DNA of 64,000 nucleotides. It comes from Thermobaculum sp042408415. Its GTDB lineage: Bacteria > Chloroflexota > Chloroflexia > Thermobaculales > Thermobaculaceae. The notes beneath the pieces are model-generated. The model ran no database searches. It was given only the letters and a program-made list of their open reading frames with translations, and was not told where the DNA came from. A program made the translations under genes and the position numbers. The stretch covers positions 1-64,000 of the forward strand of contig JBHORE010000003.1 in NCBI GenBank assembly GCA_042408415.1, written 5' to 3'. Positions 60,783 to 64,000 of the stretch are shown piece by piece (positions within the stretch are counted from its first letter, which is position 1; every line of letters begins with the position of its first letter).

Positions 60783-63230
60783 TTGGCGCTGAATAGGTTT
60801 ACTGATCAAGCTCACGATGCATTTCAAAGAGCCCATGAAGCTATGTTGCGCATGGGTCACTCATATCTGGATGTAGAACACCTGTTACTGGGACTGTTGG
60901 AGCAGCCAGATAGCACGGCCCAGATGATCCTGAAGCGTGTGGGCGTAGATATACCGAGACTAAAGGATCAGGTCGAGCAGGTGCTACGTGGCTCTCAACC
61001 GGTCACTCCAAATCGTGGTAACCAATTGCAGGTGTATGTAACAGCTAGGGTAAGACAGCTGGGAGCATCCGCAGCCATGGAGGCGGACAGAAACGGGGAT
61101 GAATACGTAAGCACAGAGCACATATTGCTAGCTTTGTGCAAAGATAATACTGGCCCCGCAAGCAGGCTGCTCTCGGCAAGTGGTGCTACACCTGAAGCAG
61201 TAGAGAAGGCCTTCCACGAGATCAGAGGTGAAGAGAAGATAACCGATCCTCATGCTAGCGCCCAGGGACAGGCACTCGAGAAGTTTGCCGTCGACCTGAC
61301 TGCGCTGGCCGAGAAGAACGAGCTTGATCCTCTGATAGGCAGAAGGACAGAGCTGCGCCGGGTCATGCAGATACTATCTAGAAGAACCAAGAACAATCCC
61401 GTCCTTATAGGAGAGCCCGGGGTAGGTAAGACTGCAATCGTGGAAGGACTTGCTCAAGCTATAGTCAGGGATGAGGTGCCTGAGCCACTGAGGGGCAAGA
61501 GGGTACTATCACTTGACTTGGCCTCAATGCTTGCTGGATCTAAGTTCCGAGGAGAGTTTGAAGAAAGGCTACGTGCCGTAGTAGACGAGATCAAGCAATC
61601 TAAGGGCCAGATTATACTGTTTATAGACGAGATACATACGATTGTTGGAGCTGGGGCTGCGGAAGGCGCAATGGATGCCGCCAATATGTTGAAGCCTGCC
61701 CTTGCTAGAGGACAGCTGCAGGCGATAGGAGCAACTACACTTGACGAATACAGAAAACATATTGAGAAGGACGCAGCTCTGGAGAGGAGACTAGCTCCGG
61801 TGTTTGTTGAGGAGCCCTCCCCAGAAGAGACCCTGCAAGTCCTTTATGGAGTAAGGGACAGGTACGAGCAGCACCACGGCCTGAAGATATCTGATGAGGC
61901 GCTTGAGGCAGCTGTGAGGCTATCCCACAGATACCTCAAGGAACGCAGACTGCCTGATAAGGCTATAGACCTCATGGATGAGGCAGCCAGCAAGGTGCGC
62001 CTAGATAACTTTGATCTACCTGAGGAGCTTAAGTCTTACAAGCGAAAGATTGAGAGCTTGAACTCGCAGATCGAAGCGGCAGTGGCTGAGCAGGATTATG
62101 AGCGTGCAGCTATGCTCAAGGCTGAACTCATAAAGACACAAAATGAGTACGATAAGGAATACGAGAAGATCAAGTCAGAGCATCCAATAAGTGAGACAGT
62201 AACTGCCAAGGATATAGCTGAGGTTGTAGCACAATGGACTGGTGTTCCAGTCAACCAAATGCTAGAGTCTGAGACTGCTAAGCTGGCTCACATGGAGGAA
62301 GCTCTGCATAAGAGAGTCATCGGACAGGATCAAGCCATACAAGCTGTATCTGACGCCATTAGAAGGAGCAGAGCAGGCCTATCTGATCCCAACAGGCCAA
62401 TAGGTTCCTTCATATTCCTTGGACCAACAGGAGTAGGTAAGACCGAGCTGGCTAGAGCGTTAGCTGAGTTCCTGTTCGATGATAGGGAAGCCATGGTCCG
62501 AATAGATATGAGCGAGTATGGCGAGCGTCATACGGTATCCAGGTTGATAGGGTCTCCTCCCGGATATGTGGGTTACGATGAGGGTGGACAGCTAACTGAG
62601 GTTGTCCGACGGAGGCCATATCAGGTGATATTGTTTGACGAAATAGAGAAGGCTCACCCTGAGGTCTTCAACGTAATGTTGCAGATACTTGATGATGGTA
62701 GGCTGACTGATGGGCATGGGAGAACAGTTGACTTTAGAAACACGGTCATCATTATGACTAGCAATGTGGGTACTGGTTGGATCGAGCAGTACCAGCCACT
62801 AGGGTTCACCAGGGCTGTGGACAGTCGAGGTGAGCAGAAGAAGCTTGAGGATGCTGTGACCAGAGCACTAAGGGAAACCTTTAGGCCCGAGTTTCTGAAC
62901 AGAATAGACGAGATCATAGTATTCCATCCGCTCACCAGAGAACAGATACTGCAAATAGTGGACATACAACTAGGTGACCTTAAGAAGAGGCTCGAGGAGC
63001 GCAAGATAAACCTGGAGCTGACACAAGCAGCTAAGGAGTGGCTAGCTGATGAGGGATTTGATCCCACCTTCGGTGCTAGACCATTGAAGAGGACCATCCA
63101 GAAGAACATAGAGAACCTGATTTCGAAGATGCTTATAAGCGGCGAGATCAAAGAGGGAGACACTGTAGTTGTCGATAGAGATGGGGATAGGCTTACATTC
63201 TCATCTCTCCAACCAGTCGTAACTCAGTAG
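60783..63230 (+). CDS. clpC: Clp protease ATPase subunit ClpC
   Basis: An 815 aa AAA+ unfoldase that feeds ClpP. Two N-terminal Clp_N repeats (RFTDQAHDAFQRA onward) are followed by AAA-1 with GEPGVGKTA and LFIDEIHTIVG. The UVR motif (AVAEQDYERAAMLKAELI) marks ClpC. AAA-2 has GPTGVGKTELA and VILFDEIEKAHPEVFN. The ClpP-docking tripeptide is seen in QPLGFTRA. The start is TTG with AAGGA upstream. It lacks the long middle domain of ClpB. A strong terminator follows. Confidence 0.94.
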   Translation: MALNRFTDQAHDAFQRAHEAMLRMGHSYLDVEHLLLGLLEQPDSTAQMILKRVGVDIPRLKDQVEQVLRGSQPVTPNRGNQLQVYVTARVRQLGASAAMEADRNGDEYVSTEHILLALCKDNTGPASRLLSASGATPEAVEKAFHEIRGEEKITDPHASAQGQALEKFAVDLTALAEKNELDPLIGRRTELRRVMQILSRRTKNNPVLIGEPGVGKTAIVEGLAQAIVRDEVPEPLRGKRVLSLDLASMLAGSKFRGEFEERLRAVVDEIKQSKGQIILFIDEIHTIVGAGAAEGAMDAANMLKPALARGQLQAIGATTLDEYRKHIEKDAALERRLAPVFVEEPSPEETLQVLYGVRDRYEQHHGLKISDEALEAAVRLSHRYLKERRLPDKAIDLMDEAASKVRLDNFDLPEELKSYKRKIESLNSQIEAAVAEQDYERAAMLKAELIKTQNEYDKEYEKIKSEHPISETVTAKDIAEVVAQWTGVPVNQMLESETAKLAHMEEALHKRVIGQDQAIQAVSDAIRRSRAGLSDPNRPIGSFIFLGPTGVGKTELARALAEFLFDDREAMVRIDMSEYGERHTVSRLIGSPPGYVGYDEGGQLTEVVRRRPYQVILFDEIEKAHPEVFNVMLQILDDGRLTDGHGRTVDFRNTVIIMTSNVGTGWIEQYQPLGFTRAVDSRGEQKKLEDAVTRALRETFRPEFLNRIDEIIVFHPLTREQILQIVDIQLGDLKKRLEERKINLELTQAAKEWLADEGFDPTFGARPLKRTIQKNIENLISKMLISGEIKEGDTVVVDRDGDRLTFSSLQPVVTQ

Positions 63231-63256
63231 CAAGCAAAAACTCGTAAAAGTAAGGA

Positions 63257-63291
63257 TACTAGAGCCTGGGAGATGCTCCCAGGCTCTAGTA
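63257..63291 (+). terminator. Terminator of clpC
   Basis: Perfect 16-base arms, TACTAGAGCCTGGGAG and CTCCCAGGCTCTAGTA, with a three-base loop, followed by CTATTT. The T-run is short but the stem is very stable. Confidence 0.8.
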
Positions 63292-63380
63292 CTATTTAGA
63301 AGCACCTAAAATCGTTATGGATGACCTAATACAGACTAGGAAGAAAGCTATAATCACAACGTAATCCGATGGAGGCCAAA

Positions 63381-64000
63381 ATGCTCTTTTCAAAACTCGC
63401 AGAATACTTTGAACAGTTGGACCATACCACAAGTAGAAACACCTTAGTAGCCATTTTGGCCGACTTGTACTCCAAATGTGATCAGTCCGAAGTGCGACCA
63501 ATTACTTACCTACTACAAGGCAGGATTGCACCTTTCTTTAAGCCTATCGAGATAGGTATGGGAATAAACTACGTTGCAGACGCTATTGCTAGAGCTTTTG
63601 GTGTGGACAGAAAACATGTTATGCAGGTCTTTGATAAAGTTGGAGATATTGGCACAGCAGCTCGTCAGGTGCAGCAGGAGGCCGGAAAAGATCTGCCCGC
63701 GGAAGACACCCCAACTGTCTCGGAAATATTCAATCAGCTTATGGCTATAAGTCAGGTATCCGGCCCAGGCAGTATTGAGAAGAAGATAAGCATGTTCGCA
63801 AATATATTACAGAAGCTGGATCCTAGATCTGTAACCTACATATGCAGAATACCAGTAGGTACCTTGAGGCTAGGAGTAGGAGATCCAACTATTTTGGATG
63901 CTTTATCTTTTGCTAAGAGCGGAGATAAGAGCCTTCGCAAACCTCTAGAAAGGGCCTATAATGAAACCTCAGATCTCGGACTCATAGCTGAGACCCTATG
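63381..64000 (+). CDS. ATP-dependent DNA ligase, N-terminal part (cut by window end)
   Basis: An open frame of 206 codons runs off the end of the window. Its start ATG has GGAGG five bases upstream. The product begins MLFSKLAEYFEQLDHTTSR and contains YLLQGRIAPFFKPIEIGMG, the N-terminal DNA-binding domain of archaeal/eukaryal-type ATP-dependent ligases (Lig1-like). VPVGTLRLGVGDPTILDAL follows as expected (here IPVGT). The adenylation domain with the lysine lies beyond the edge. Bacteria normally use NAD-dependent LigA, so this is an additional ligase or a transferred one. Confidence 0.88.
   Translation, partial: MLFSKLAEYFEQLDHTTSRNTLVAILADLYSKCDQSEVRPITYLLQGRIAPFFKPIEIGMGINYVADAIARAFGVDRKHVMQVFDKVGDIGTAARQVQQEAGKDLPAEDTPTVSEIFNQLMAISQVSGPGSIEKKISMFANILQKLDPRSVTYICRIPVGTLRLGVGDPTILDALSFAKSGDKSLRKPLERAYNETSDLGLIAETL

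Noticed and set aside
63292..63501. Minus-strand 69-codon frame after clpC
   Set aside because: Antisense to the start of the DNA ligase gene, which has a strong ribosome-binding site and family match.
1..64000. CRISPR arrays, insertion sequences, prophage, tRNA or rRNA genes
   Set aside because: No regularly spaced repeats, transposase or integrase motifs, or tRNA-like T-loop/CCA patterns were seen by eye. A tRNAscan or Infernal run would settle small RNAs.

Overview
The window is a 64 kb stretch of chromosomal housekeeping DNA from a bacterium, roughly mid-40s % GC by eye. There are no insertion sequences, phage genes, CRISPR arrays or recognisable tRNA/rRNA genes. Genes are packed on both strands with many 1-16 bp overlaps, and many start at TTG or GTG behind a clear GGAGG. 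The mix of genes suggests a monoderm-like member or relative of Chloroflexota (Thermobaculum/Thermomicrobia-like). It includes ClpC with ClpS, GSI-alpha beside GSI-beta glutamine synthetase, a holB-ricT-like pair, a PyrR-controlled pyr operon, MutS2, SelB, split rfaE1/rfaE2 and an archaeal-type ATP-dependent DNA ligase. The lineage is inference from gene content; no marker here fixes the species.

Layout. 0.1-2.7 kb: rpsA with a structured leader, and a class V aminotransferase (minus strand). 2.8-8.7 kb: AI-2E-type membrane protein, GNAT, pth and mfd (plus). 8.7-11.1 kb: mutS2 (minus). 11.2-16.5 kb: gcvPB, fabF, a NERD protein, holB and a ricT-like gene (plus). 16.5-18.0 kb: yggT and hemW (minus). 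18.1-20.6 kb: pepA and a polyprenyl diphosphate synthase (plus). 20.6-22.2 kb: a GIY-YIG protein with an apparently dead exonuclease domain. 22.5-32.8 kb: the pyrimidine operon pyrR-uraA-pyrB-pyrC-carA-carB-cax-pyrE (minus), with a leader carrying a near-perfect PyrR-binding hairpin and a terminator. 33-36 kb: a SEDS/class B PBP pair. 36-40.6 kb: a small acidic protein, a methyltransferase, clpS, mutS and ndk. 40.7-44 kb: a Pro/Glu-rich small ORF, a zincin-like metallopeptidase and selB (minus). 44.1-46.1 kb: dnaX-ybaB. 46.1-50.8 kb: a PucR-type regulator followed by two different glutamine synthetases. 50.8-55.1 kb: a PHP/AlbA_2-type protein and lon (minus). 55.3-60.6 kb: a compact minus-strand cluster of response regulator, WecG/TagA transferase, B-box membrane protein, rfaE1, rfaE2, M20 peptidase and moaC. 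60.8-64 kb: clpC and the start of the ATP-dependent DNA ligase, cut by the window end.

How it fits together. The pyr operon is a complete UMP-synthesis and uracil-uptake block apart from pyrD and pyrF, and carries a Ca2+/H+ antiporter near its end. The best candidate for an undescribed system is the nitrogen block at 46-51 kb. The PucR-type gene and both glutamine synthetase genes each carry a TTGTGCA-N3-TGCAc-like inverted repeat. At the regulator gene it overlaps the core promoter; at the two glnA genes it lies upstream. This suggests an autorepressed regulator that switches two classes of glutamine synthetase. Other points to follow up are a RicT homologue that has lost its Cys-rich Fe-S region, a proofreading-exonuclease relic fused to GIY-YIG, and a PHP/AlbA_2 fusion with an unfamiliar C-terminal domain. 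No gene-free stretch exceeds 300 bp.
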